A stretch of 64,000 nt of DNA. Source: Aphelenchoides besseyi (lineage: Eukaryota > Nematoda > Chromadorea > Rhabditida > Aphelenchoididae). The translations under genes and the position numbers were made by a program. The notes under the pieces are model-generated. The model was not told where the DNA came from. It saw nothing but the letters and a program-made list of their open reading frames with translations, and searched no databases. Shown piece after piece: positions 47,633-59,222 of the stretch (positions are counted from its first letter, which is position 1; each line of letters starts with the position of its first letter). The DNA is taken from positions 9,610,001 through 9,674,000 of the forward strand of contig JAMPIQ010000002.1 of NCBI GenBank assembly GCA_024699855.1, written 5' to 3'.

Positions 47633-49107
47633 CTAAACGGCTAAAGATTGTCGACGGTCATTCGGATGTGAGTATTTGCGGACACTACTCGGATTCGAAG
47701 TGGCAAAAAACGAGTTTTGAGTTCCCAACAACACTCCGATCTTTCGATCCAAGATCGTCAACAAGCGACTTCGGAAGGCAGTGGAACTCAAACAGAAGAG
47801 CACGAAGTTTAGCGTTTTTCCGATTATAACCAAAAACCCTGTAGAACTCGAAACATTGTAGTACTGCAGATTGCTGCTGATGTAGGGATATTTGTGTCCG
47901 TAGAGAAAACTGAGCCATAGGATTATTGCTGACGGTCCCTTAAAAGATTTGACTGATTTCGTTCTTTTATGCTTCGTACTTGTGTTAACGTGAAACACGT
48001 AACGATCGCTGCAACCGTTACTGTCACCCGATGCTCAACGTGAAATTGACTGTTCTGCAATTGGAATGTTACGAGTTGTCATCAGAGAACTTACTTGATC
48101 AACGTTTTTTCGAAATTCACATTTGTTTAGCTGTTCGATTGCCGTTCTTGCATTGCCCACAGATTCGCGTTTATCCGCACAGAAATGTTGCTCGAGACTC
48201 AGACGTTTGTACACAAGAAAACTTTGTTTCCGAACGACGATCAGCAGAGCGACGTTCAGCACAATCATAATGACGATTGGAATAAAAATCACAAACACCG
48301 CATTTGCCACGGTCATCCAACGAACAAAAGATTTAATTGCCATGGGTGTCATGTTCGTGCGATTGCCGGGCCATCTAAAAACGTCGTGCTCGTGACAAAC
48401 TACTTTCACTTCATCTCACTCTTCTTGTATGATATCAAAACATTTGCAGATGACCTGTGTATTCTCGCACAACTCTTTTTTGATGATACAAAAATGAGAG
48501 AAATGTTTGTAGAAGGTTAAAAGTCCCGCAACGAAAACGATCATTGCAATCAAATGTGCGGTTGTACATCTCGAACATTGTGAGTTCTCTTGCAGCAGTG
48601 ATCGAATACCCAACAATCGTTCAGTGCATATGGCAATCACTAGCCAAATAGACGTAGCAGAACACCAATTGGCAATCGAAATCAAATGAATTTTCGTTGT
48701 GAAGTAGAACACTCGAAACGTATAGTTCAAACCAAATTGATCGAAGTTAGCCAGCGAGTGAGGAATCATAGCCAGCAAAAATGCACAATCACAAACGGAC
48801 ATTGCAACCAACAAGCGATTAGAACTGCAAACTTCGTATCATCATTTACACGTTAAAAACTCAACCGATGATTTGCGTGTCTTCGCGCTCTACTTCCGCC
48901 ATTGAGAAGGACAATCAGATTCAAACAGTTGCCAACCACTCCAATGATACATAACGGCGGGAATATGATGCAGAAGAAAAAATGTTCGAGCTGCGAACCA
49001 GGTAATCGAAGTAGCTCATCCGGGACACAAAGAGCCGACAAATTTGCATTCATAATACTGTAGTTTTGATTCGAACTCAAAAACACAGGATAGCGATTTG
49101 ACGGCAT
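47633..49107 (-). CDS. Class A (rhodopsin-type) G-protein-coupled receptor, probably peptide-binding
   Basis: Seven-transmembrane receptor at the cell surface. ATG 49107. TM1 is FFFCIIFPPLCIIGVVGNCL with the conserved GN pair, TM2 LLVAMSVCDCAFLLAMIP with the usual LAxxD Asp at CD, and TM3 ends IWLVIAICTERLLGIRS, where ERL replaces the usual DRY. TM4 is HLIAMIVFVAGLL, TM5 FVIFIPIVIMIVLNVALLIV, TM6 VTVTVAAIVTCFTLT, and TM7 FLVIIGKTLNFVLFCLSS with N in the NPxxY region but no Pro. N-glycosylation sequons lie in the N-terminal region (QNYSI, NLS). Overall it recalls the FMRFamide-receptor-like group of nematodes; the ligand is unknown. Stop TAG at 47633-47635. Acceptor TTTTTAG nine bases before the ATG. 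Confidence 0.8.
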
Positions 49108-49707
49108 TCAGACGTCTAAAAACACGTAGACAACGATTGTGTTGTTGCACGGACCAAGAAACAAGGAATCCCAATGAGAGAAAAACGATACAAACACAAT
49201 ACAAATCGAATAATAAGACAGAAAGCTTTCCGACTCGTTGCGGTTCGTCGCTTCCGGCAGTCGATCGTATAGCCAAAGAAACGAAGTTTGAGCATTGGGT
49301 CTTCACCAAAACGGCTACTCACTCCGACAAATTACTCATTTTCTTCCGCGTTATACCAAACACATGGCTGTAAAGAAGATCTTTGTTGTTTAAATGAACT
49401 CATTCGGCAAGCGGTTACTAGTATCCTCGTAAACCGCAAGCAATCTAATGAAACCTAGTAATATAATCTTGCTAGTCTGAAGTAAATTAGTTGAGTCCCT
49501 AATAAGAAGAATAGTTTTCTATTAGTTGAAATCAGAGTAAGAGTTCACACTTCAAAGAAGATATGAAGCTATTTGTGTTCAATCTTTTCGCAGTTACTTT
49601 GCAACATCAACAGACTTCCGAACTAAATGTCAGTCGAATAAATAGAAGTTTATTGTTTGGATTTTTGTTTAATTAACAACTAAAACAACATATTGCCATT
49701 TCCATCT
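49108..49707. other. Intergenic, no gene seen
   Basis: Upstream side of the GPCR and 3' flank of PGM2. The overlapping short frames on both strands near 49100-49370 have no family features. Confidence 0.45.
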
Positions 49708-51900
49708 TTATTTTTCGCGTGCAATCAAACCAAATTCTGATGGAGTGAGAAGTTCATTGATGACTGCATTCTCGAGTTCATCCAATTGGTCGTAGACCTT
49801 TTTAACGTCACTGAAAAGAACTGGTTTGATTTTGTTAGTCACCGTAGACAAACTTCTTTTCGATTCCAGTACTCGACACCAATTCTATGTAATACTTGAG
49901 TTTGGGCTCTGTTCCGCTGGCTCGTAAAGTAATGATGCTGCCCGTTGACAAAGTGTAAGTTATCATTGGAGATGTAGCAGATGACGGCAATTTCTACAAT
50001 TTAATATGCTAAATGTAATCTAACACGGGTTCTTTACCGAAGTTTTTTTTGTTGCGTAAACGGTCAAGTCTCGAATCTCGTCAATTTTGTGCCCATTGAT
50101 TGTGGTTGGTGGATTGCGGCTGCGCTTCTCGAAAACTTGACGAATAACATCTTTTGATGGAACGATGAAATAAGAATTACGCGTGAGATGGAATCCATAA
50201 CTATGATCGCATTTATCAAAGAATATAGATATACCACATACGTCTTGAAAATCTCAAACAACTGATCAGACAGCTTGAGACCCTTCTCGTTCAGATAATT
50301 TGCAATTTCAGCGAACACTGCAGCCACACTCACACCATCCTTGTCTAAAGTTGTTCCCGGCATGTAACCAATAGACTCTTCCCATCCGAGAATAACGTTT
50401 TTGCCTTCGGAACGCAATTGATGAGCCAAATTGCCGATCCATTTGAAACCAGTAAGAGCAACGTCATGTTGAAACCCTGAAGTCAAGAAGTCGTTTAGAT
50501 CGCCTATTGTAATTCAATTTTACCGGCTGTTTTGGACAAAGTGCGAGCAAACTGAGAAGAAACAGCGCTGTTCAGAATATAAACGTTTGTAAGATCTGCA
50601 TTTGGATTCTCTTCCTGGAAATGTTTCCACGTCCACCACGTCAAAATGACTCCCATTTCATTTCCAGTAAACGCACGCCATTCTCCGCTTAGATGGTATA
50701 TAAACAAAACTGAATTACGGTTGATCTTACGTTTCTTGAAATTCGGCGACTTGAATTCGATCGGCATCGGGATCGTTGACTAAGACCACAGTCGAAGCAT
50801 TTTGTTCGGCGACCTTGAAACAAGGACCCAAAACACGAACTCCTTCCTCTGGATTTGGATTCGACACGGTAGTGAAGTTGGGGTCTGGAGTGCATTGTTC
50901 CTAAACCATTTTGTGTAACACTGTAGATATTCTCTCATTCGATACTTTGACCGGAACAATACTATGCTCGGGAAAACGAAACGCGTCGAACATCTTTTTC
51001 GCACTTTCGTATCCAACACCGTGAAATGCGGAATACGTGAATTTGAGTTTGGTTTTCGCATTTGCTTCTGCGTAACGACAAAGTTTGGCTTCGGATTTAA
51101 TGTACTCGTCCAAAACGTAGTCAACGTTTTGTGACTGCGAGACCACGGACCAATCAAAATATTCTGGATTAGGAGCAGAACCATCGAATGCGAGTTTACA
51201 GATGTTCACATCGTGAGGAGCGACAATCTACAAATCGAATTCTTGCATGAAACCAATCAATACCTGTGCTCCATTCGACCAATAAGCTTTGTATCCATTA
51301 TCTTGTTTTGGATTGTGTGAGGCGGTGATCATCAATCCGGCATCGCATTTCAGAAATGGAGTTGCAAAGGACTGAACAGCTTGGTTTATAGACAGAGTCA
51401 GTGCGTTAAACTTACGACAACGGGCGTTGGAACAACTTTCGTAAACAAATTGACGTTAATTCCGTTTCGAATAAAAACCGATGCAGCATCTTTGGCAAAT
51501 TCTGCACTTCGATGTCGACCATCGTATCCAATGACAATGCTCAGTTTCTCTGGTTTTTTGTGAACTTCTTGAAGGTACTTTGCCAATCCGTGAGACAGTT
51601 GAACGATCGTCAGATGATTAAGCGCAGTCAAACCGGGAGCCATACGCGTGCGTACACCTGTAACACATTTCGATTAATTCGCATAATTCAATCACTTGCC
51701 TGCTGTTCCAAATGCCAGTTGATCTCCACAAAAATATTTTTCGAGCTCATCAGGTTGAGCGTTTTTGATGAATTCTTTGGCTTCAGCCAACGCTGTTTCA
51801 TTCTAGAACATTGGAATTGAACGATGCAAATCTCGTTCTCTACCTTTTCCCAGGACAAGTACGTATCTATTGCGGTCTGAAGTTCTGGTTTAGTCGACAT
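49708..51900 (-). CDS. PGM2: Phosphoglucomutase-2/phosphopentomutase (PGM2 type)
   Basis: Cytosolic alpha-D-phosphohexomutase that interconverts ribose-1- and ribose-5-phosphate (and glucose phosphates). ATG 51900 ([19 protein letters not shown]). Motifs: [13 protein letters not shown] near the N-terminus, [13 protein letters not shown], the phosphoserine loop [16 protein letters not shown], the metal-binding loop [12 protein letters not shown], the sugar loop [11 protein letters not shown] and the phosphate loop [15 protein letters not shown]. All catalytic groups are intact. About eight short introns. TAA stop at 49708-49710. C-terminal tail [22 protein letters not shown] acceptor lies 19 bases before the ATG. 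Confidence 0.94.
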
Positions 51901-52464
51901 CTTCTATCAGAAGTATTTCTAAACACAAAGTCTATTCAGTACACTCTGTTTTGTCGCAAATGAGCAAATGACGCAAAATAAACGAACGAAAAAATCAACA
52001 GTCTGACTATTACAATGTGTGATAGTCAGTCGGTGGCAAGAAGACGGCGACTGACCATAAGAGATGATCGAAAAGATAAATCAGAAGAGAAATGTTCGCT
52101 CGACATGACCTTGGAGTTGAATGTAATGAAATGAACAAAAGCGAATATTATAAAAACGTTTCTTGTTCCAATGAAAGACAATCAACATGTAAATAGGCGT
52201 TGAATAATACGAATACGCTTTCTATTACAAAACGTTTTCATTGAATTCGTTTATTGAGAACAACCCGCAAATCGTTTGTTGTGAATTCTTGTCAAAGTTC
52301 AGTCGATTAGGCGTCCGCACGTTCAGACTGGCGATCGGTTCATGAATGTGCAATGGACCAGGAATCCCGAGTGAGAACTATTCCTTTTTCAAATCGACTG
52401 TTCCCATTTTCTTCCAACAGAAATTGAACATTTCTAAACAATTTGTGTTGAGGATTAAGGAACC
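51901..52464. other. Intergenic, no gene seen
   Basis: Promoter side of PGM2 and 3' flank of SEH1, AT-rich, only stop-broken frames. Confidence 0.45.
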
Positions 52465-53517
52465 TCAATTACGTTGATAAATGTGAATGCTTCCGTCTTC
52501 GTATTGAACGGCAAGTGATGAGCCTTGACGATTCCACTTTATGGCTACTACACTCAATCCATTACTGTCGAGTTTGCCGATTAGACGCGGTGGTCGAGTG
52601 GGTTGATATCTGCTGTTGGGATTCGATTTCTCGTGGATCACTGCGTAGATATAAATCGAAGTTTGAGTTCCAATTGCAAGTCGACTGTAAGTTGGAGATG
52701 CAGACGGAGCAAAAGACGAACATTTGACAAGCTCCGATGCGTCAAGTTCGAATTGAAAACTTTGGTTTATGAACCTGAAAACGATTGGTATGCAATCTTT
52801 TCCTAATTTGATCTCTTACTGTCGATTGTAAATTATTTCCAAAAGCACAGTTCTGAAGTTGGCGGATGCCTGCGAATCATCGGATCCAACGAACAAAATC
52901 GGTTGACTCAGGAAACGACTTCGATCCCAAGTAATCGTGGAAATACGAAAATGCCCCAATTGGATTTCGTAAATCGCATTCCACACAGTTAAGTTCAACG
53001 GATCTGGTGCTTCAAACACCATCACAAAACCAGAAGACGTACAAATTGCCTAAATACTAGTCACAGAACCAATGAAAACATTTCAACATACAATCATTAG
53101 CCCAATGTGATACGGACAGAATTGAGCGTCCGTGATGGCCATGTTATTACAATTAAGAATTGTACGTCGTTTCCAACCGTAGCCATCAACAGCATCTTCT
53201 TGGAAAACGTGAACTTTTGTGTCAAACGAACATGTCAACAGAATTCGACCGCGAAACGGATGACAAAATCGGACCTTGGAAACGAAACCACCATGTGACT
53301 GAAAGTAAACACAATTCTATCTTTAGACTTTCAAACAAAATACCTTTATACTGTCCAGTTTCTTCCAACCTTGTTCCCGGTCTTTTCGTTCGAACAAATT
53401 CACAACTTTGTCGGTGGAGCAAGTAGCCAAAAGCGTCCCATCCGAATTCATCTCCACATGTGTGATTACATCTCGATGAAGCGATGGAGGAACAGGAAAG
53501 TAGTCGAACTCACTCAT
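52465..53517 (-). CDS. SEH1-like WD40 nucleoporin/GATOR2 subunit
   Basis: Six-blade WD40 propeller shared by the Nup107-160 nuclear pore subcomplex and GATOR2. ATG 53517 starts MSEFDYFPVPPSLHRD. Repeats: VEMNSDGTLLATCSTDKVVN, VRFCHPFRGRILLTCSFD, DAQFCPYHIGLMIAICTSSG followed by FEAPDPLNLTVWN (matching YEAPDVMNLSQW of SEH1), ITWDRSRFL with VGSDDS, SSFAPSASPTYSRLAIGTQ, and a final IKWNRQGSSLAVQYEDGSIH. The stop is TGA at 52465-52467. Introns near 52780-52815, 53055-53090 and 53300-53345. C. elegans NPP-18 is the counterpart. It lies 224 bases downstream of the DEF8 gene on the same strand, close enough for shared transcription. Confidence 0.86.
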
Positions 53518-53740
53518 CTCACTTTGACACAAACAAAAAGCGAAGCAAAAGATAAAAAAGTTTATTCATGTTAGATCGCTGTTTATGATATCGATTTTAT
53601 TCGTTATATTCACTCCATAAGATAGCAGTAACTTCGGAAGTCACTGATAGCCAATGGACTTGCTTTGAATCACTGAACAACTTCAATAGACGTTTATTAC
53701 AGAAATTTATTCAGCAAATCATAATGACTAGAAGTTTATT

Positions 53741-55227
53741 TCAATTTGGATTTTGTTTCCCTTTCCAATCCGAATCAACGGATTCTTCTTCTTTCACCAG
53801 CATTTGACGAGACTTTCGTCGTTGACATTTCGGGCAACGTTTACTCACTCGTTCGTAACAGACCCGATGATAAACAGCACAACACGCCGTACAAGTGGAA
53901 ACGTCGACAGAAAACGGAAAAATGATCTGCAAAAAAGAAGTCGCTAAATCGGGAAGCTGTTGCTCACCGTTTCATCTCTACACAACTGACATATGAATCC
54001 TTGACCACGACATAAGAGACAATCTTGAGTGATATGTTGGGCGAAAATAGCGACAATTGCTTCTAATTCGCTTATAATTGTACTCGGTTCGACCAAGTCG
54101 TGCAAATCTTTCAAACTGTACAATTCACTCGATTCGACGAAATGTGCTCTGCTCGACAGATGTTGGAGAATTCGCAACTCTCGAGCAAACTATAAAGGAA
54201 CCAATTGAAAGGAGTATGTTGAGCACTTACCTTACAGGAAATAAAATAGCATTTCATTAGAATGATTGTTGTTCTTAGACGTTGCATTGTTTCTAAACTG
54301 CTCACGTACTTGAAGAGCATGGAGTTCGATTTCTTCAAGTTGATAATCGGTTTGTTTTGTACCAAGCAGAGCAATTGCTTTGATGCGCGACAAACAGGTC
54401 TCTTGACTGCATCCCAATTTCGAACCATACGCGATGGAATTATCAGGAGATCGTTCCAATGGCAATTCGGACAGTAGTATCGTCCGTTATAGTCGCAAAG
54501 TCGTGGCTCTAAATCACCGCCTGTAACATAGCGTTCAAAAACCGTTGGAAGTTGAACGAACCGAAACCGATTGCCGCCTGACATTCGGCGCATTTGTAGT
54601 TCTGAGAATACAAACTCTTTTCGATTCGAATGTTCAAATTCAATTTGAATTTCGGATGTTGTGTTTTGAGTCCCGCACACACTCTGTTCACCTTCTCAAC
54701 ACATTTGTCGTGTACCCGAAATCCACAAACTAGAAATTGAAATGTCCGACTAAATTGATTGCTTACCAGAACATCGTCGCCAGTTTTGTGTTAAGCGCCA
54801 AATTGTCGACATACAAACTTCACACCACGGATTACGGCCTTGCGTTGATTGGACAAGAAAACTGTGACCTCGAAATTTCTTGAATTGCTCAACTACTTCT
54901 TCTTTTGCTTTGCTTTCCTTAAACCAAAACTCAAAAGAGAATTCACAATCAACTTACTTCGATGCTCAAAAGCTCCAATTTCAATTCAACGAGTTTGGCC
55001 ATCACTTCCGCACGTTTCGTATCATCGTTGGTTCGATCTGCCAAGTAGTTCCGACAGAAACAAATCGCTACCTCCAATTCATCGACGTGTGAGAAATCGG
55101 ACTTCTGACGTCGCTCCTCGTCCACCAGATGATTAATTTGTGCATTCACGAAGTTCTGATAGTCCGATTCGAGAAGCTCTTCATCATTCTGTGCCAACAA
55201 GTTCAAATCGTTTGTTTCATTGGCCAT
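53741..55227 (-). CDS. DEF8-like protein (C1-type zinc finger plus Rubicon-homology domain)
   Basis: Family linked to RAB7/PLEKHM1-dependent lysosome positioning. ATG 55227 (MANETNDLNLLAQNDEELLE). A C1-type zinc finger is spread over two exons: GHSFLVQSTQGRNPWCEVC and CGFRVHDKCVEKVNRVC. The Rubicon-homology domain follows: YKCAECQAAIGGDLEPRLCD (restored across an intron at about 54540-54585), YNGRYYCPNCHWNDLLIIP, RMVRNWDAVKRPVCRAS, LKKSNSMLFKYV, HFVESSELYSLKDL, FAQHITQDCLLCRGQGFICQ and the last zinc cluster CTACCAVYHRVC ... CPKC. Every cysteine and histidine expected of DEF8 is present. TGA stop at 53741-53743. No PH or RUN domain, unlike PLEKHM1. Confidence 0.9.
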
Positions 55228-58200
55228 TTATTAGCAAATACCGTAAAGTATGTTTGATAGCAATTGCCACAACGGTTGTTTTTACGAGATCTCATTACGG
55301 ATATCGATTTTCTGTTTTGTATCTGAGTTAAGACGTTTTTGTAGTGTACCATAGAACTTCTTATCATTATAAACAAAAGGAACGAAAATCAATGGTGACA
55401 CTTAAGATTTTGTAATGTAAATCCATTTCTTTTTCCGTCTTAAGTTGTGGGCGGAAACAACGAACCGTAAAATTTACTGTTGATGTCATTGGGAAATTCC
55501 TGTGCTTAAGTTTTAGTTCGGAAACCAACAAAAAGAGTTTTTTTATGCTTATGATTAAACGGCGGCCATTTGTCATTCGCATTGAAACGCTGCGGAAAGA
55601 GGATTTAAGACCGGATGTCTTCGGAATAATTGAGGTAAAGAAGAGAATCCAAGGCAACCATGCGGCAAGCGGGGACACTCATTTGCACGACCTTATTCTT
55701 CACGACAACTGGCTGTTCAATGAGCAAATGATCTCAATTAAGTGGTCCAATAGCCTAGGCTTGACAGCGCAAGCAAATTGCCAATTGAGTCGATCGACTT
55801 CCTATTGCTACCGACAGACAATATGACGACGATAGATTAGGATGGCAAATTGGACTCAATCTAATTGTCATTCTTTTATCACTTATGGAGTTATCAAACG
55901 CTTGGAAAGCGCACAATTGCTGGACTGCTAATGTCGTTAAGTCGATTTTCGTACCTCTAATCTTATCATTAGATATATGTTTGCAGTTTTTCTCTGGGAT
56001 GACCCTTCAAACTCATGTGTTGCAACAAGATTGCGCGCAATTTTGTGTGTCTTATCCTCGTCTATTTCACGACTTTTGGCTGGATTTCGTGTTGAATGGA
56101 AATTTGCATATTAAAAGCCGCTAACTTTGCACCAATTGACAGTCGGCGTTTTTCTTCCGAGTGAGCAATCTCTTAAGAAGCCCGACAATCCGTTTGTATC
56201 GCTTTTTGTCCTACGACCAACTTCTGTCGTCGATAATGAACTCACAAATAGCCACAATTTCGTTTTGCTTCACATTGTTTCTGCATTCTAAGCGACGACA
56301 AAACTTGCATTTCGAGTTCATTTAATAACAATACGAAGCTTAATCCGCAAAGTTCGTGACAAGAAGACTTTTAGCGCCTTTTTTAGTCGACGAACGTTCT
56401 ACATGCATTTTTGCGCAGAATACAAGATATCCGAAAAAAGTAAGAAGCGTAAAGTCGTAGGCATTTGGCAACGTGTAAGTCCATGAGAAGCTTCATGTGA
56501 GTATTAAGTTCAAAGAGCGCAACTTTACATCTCGGTCGAGTTCAAAAAATGGTGCAATCGCACTCTTGACGTTTCAAAGACGTCGACTTGATGGGTTTGG
56601 TTGAAAATGTTGCGCATCTGCTGTTTGTTTCAACTAACGGAAAGACCATCAAACTCCTCTATTTCAACCGCCATCCCGTGGACGTGGTTGTTTTGCATAA
56701 ACTCGAATCGTCCTCCTGGGAGTTCACAAAAAACGGATCCTCGGCCTTTTTTGTCAAGAATTGCCAAACTGCGTGTCATTGGTTTCGGTCAATCGTGAAC
56801 CTCTTTTTGACTATTAGACCAATTCACGTGGTGAAAGAACGGGAGCTTTCGGCGATCAGCAAGCTCACCGCCCTCAATTGCCGAGTGCAGTTTGGAAAAA
56901 TCAACCTGCGACTTATTTCGTTCGCCCTCTTGATCTTTTCGGCGGATTAGTCGCTTTTGCACACAAACACCGACACGGTTGCCATCGGCATCCAACGTTT
57001 TCTCTTGAAATCCAATCGGCCGACGATTAAGCGCCCTTATCAAACAAACCACCGATTTTGGTCCTCTGTTTTTTCTCCATGAATCACCTAATGATCTGTA
57101 CGCGACAAAATTGCCTTCAATTTGAACTTTCGAGGATTCGTTTCATTCGAAGTCACTGGTTTTTTCGAAACTTTTGTTCTCAATCAAAAACTGTTGTCCA
57201 AAAATTACCGAAAAATCTGCACACTCTCGATTCTTTAGCAATTTATTCTTCTTCAAACGTCAGTCTTTGCCAAAAGGTTTCCGGTCGGTCGCCACAAATG
57301 TCGTTATCCCTGTAAGCCAATTAGCTATTGCGCGATAGTACAACTTAAGGAGTCCCGGAGGCTCGTTCAATAGAAGCGGCTTACGAACACTGGACCCTTT
57401 TAGTCCTTGTCGTCTGCAACAATAGACAACACTTTCTACACATTGCGCTGTGATTGATTATGGTCTACAGTATTGTTAAAGCGTAGTGAACTCATTGAAA
57501 ATTTTGATAAACGAGTCAATTAGAACCAATCAGACTGTGGACCATGCGCGATTCTCAGCTTCTTATGATTGGCTTTTCAGTTGGTCGCTTTTAAGTTCGA
57601 GCGCCGATGTCAGCAAATTGGCTTTTCATCGGATGTCCAATACAATGCCGTCGAGATTGGACGAGTGTTTCTGTGAAGTTTCCGCTTCCGTATTATAACT
57701 ACAGAGTTTTAATTGACCGCGAACGCGACTTTACAGTTCGCACTCATTAGCAGGCGTCAAGGGAACGAAATCTCGTTAATCCGACGATTGGTTTAATTGT
57801 TGGCTGCGCAACCACACGACTTCTCAGCATGCGATTTGATTGCCGATTTATTCGGTTGTTGGCCACAATCCATTGCTTCAACGCGCTTTCCCAAGTGGCT
57901 CGATCAAGTTTTTGGCCTCCGCCCCTTGGCGCCATTCATCTTCTAAAGTTGAACGACCGCTGCGCCGACTTTTCAGCGGCTCGTTTAGCGGCCAACTCTC
58001 GACGACCTCCAAGCACAGTTTAACAGCCGTTCAGGCTTATGATCCTCATTGCTAGTTAGCCTCTGGCTACGAATGTCGTTTTATGACGAGCTTGCCATCA
58101 ACGCATCGGAAGCTGCGAATTCTTTCTGTTCTTCGTCCTCAAAGCTTAACGACTCGGGTCATTAAAAGCCATTAAGTTTGTTTTTCAGTAATGTTTGAAC

Positions 58201-59222
58201 AGAGATTACGGTTCTTCCTGCGACCTTATTGAAACGTCTTCCATACGATTATTTTTGTTTTCTCGGCACATTCAACGCACTGAACGGCTGCGTTTTCTCG
58301 AGACGCGTAATCTATATCCAATTTGTCAAATCGTGCGCGCGACTTTTCGGCTTTTGATTACGTCACAATCGTAAATTAGGCCCGAACAAATGGCATATGG
58401 CCGGATATGGCACGTGTGTCCAGATGCGCACCATCAATTCGGAAGGGAAAGGTGCGATTCGCACCTAATCCGCTGCCAACGCTAAACGATTTGATGGCCA
58501 GCAGCCGCGCCGCAGTAACCGGTCGAGTGATGACGAGCTGCTGTCCGTTACGACCGTTTTGCTTTCTATCGTTGAGTTCGATACGATGGCCAGTCGGAGA
58601 CGATAGTGGGAAATGCGGTTGTGTGCGAGAAATGCCGACGCGGATATCGGAAACCCGCCAAAATTGCAAGCGACCCAAAAACTTTGGACCTTGTAGCTCA
58701 TCTTTTTGGTCGCGCGCTTCACCGGCTTCTAGTTACAACCGAAGCTAAGACCGTGAAATTTCACACGTTGCTCAACACACAAATCGAATTAACTTAAAAG
58801 GCGTTGAGCTCACGTCGAAATTTCCGATGGCAAAATTCGCGTTTTCTTCGCTGGATGTTTACATTCACTCGCATTCCCGATAGTTCTCGGGGGTGTGAAC
58901 GATTTTGTAGGATCGGATGTTGATTAGTGCGCGACTTTCATTCACACGCCCATCGGCCTCAATGAATTGACACGAATGGCCGCGGCATGTTTGTCGATTT
59001 CCGAGTACTTTCCACCTCTGCACAAGGGCGGTTTGTTTTACCTTTTGCGAGGGTCACAATCGCCTTCAGTCAAGTCCCGGTCAATCCCATTCGGCCAATT
59101 GAAATATGTCCACAAAATTCCCACTCCGGGCATTCGCATGGATCGGCGTGTTTTTGTTTGCTCAAGCGACTCGTATTCCACCTGCCGTATTTCTGTACGT
59201 GTGTTATTTTAGGTTTTCGCAA
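55228..59222. other. 4-kb gap upstream of the NEPH/SYG-1 gene
   Basis: No gene can be supported. Frames at 55545-55826, 56588-56950 and 58407-58748 lack motifs and splice partners. The 57.7-59.1 kb part is richer in CpG than the flanks. It is a likely long regulatory region or leader intron for the downstream adhesion receptor; a TTTTAG acceptor lies 11 bases before that gene's ATG. Confidence 0.5.

Noticed and set aside
55545..55826. Plus-strand frame of 93 codons in the gap before NEPH/SYG-1
   Set aside because: It opens with plausible coding composition but has no homology, no splice continuation and an equally long antisense frame.
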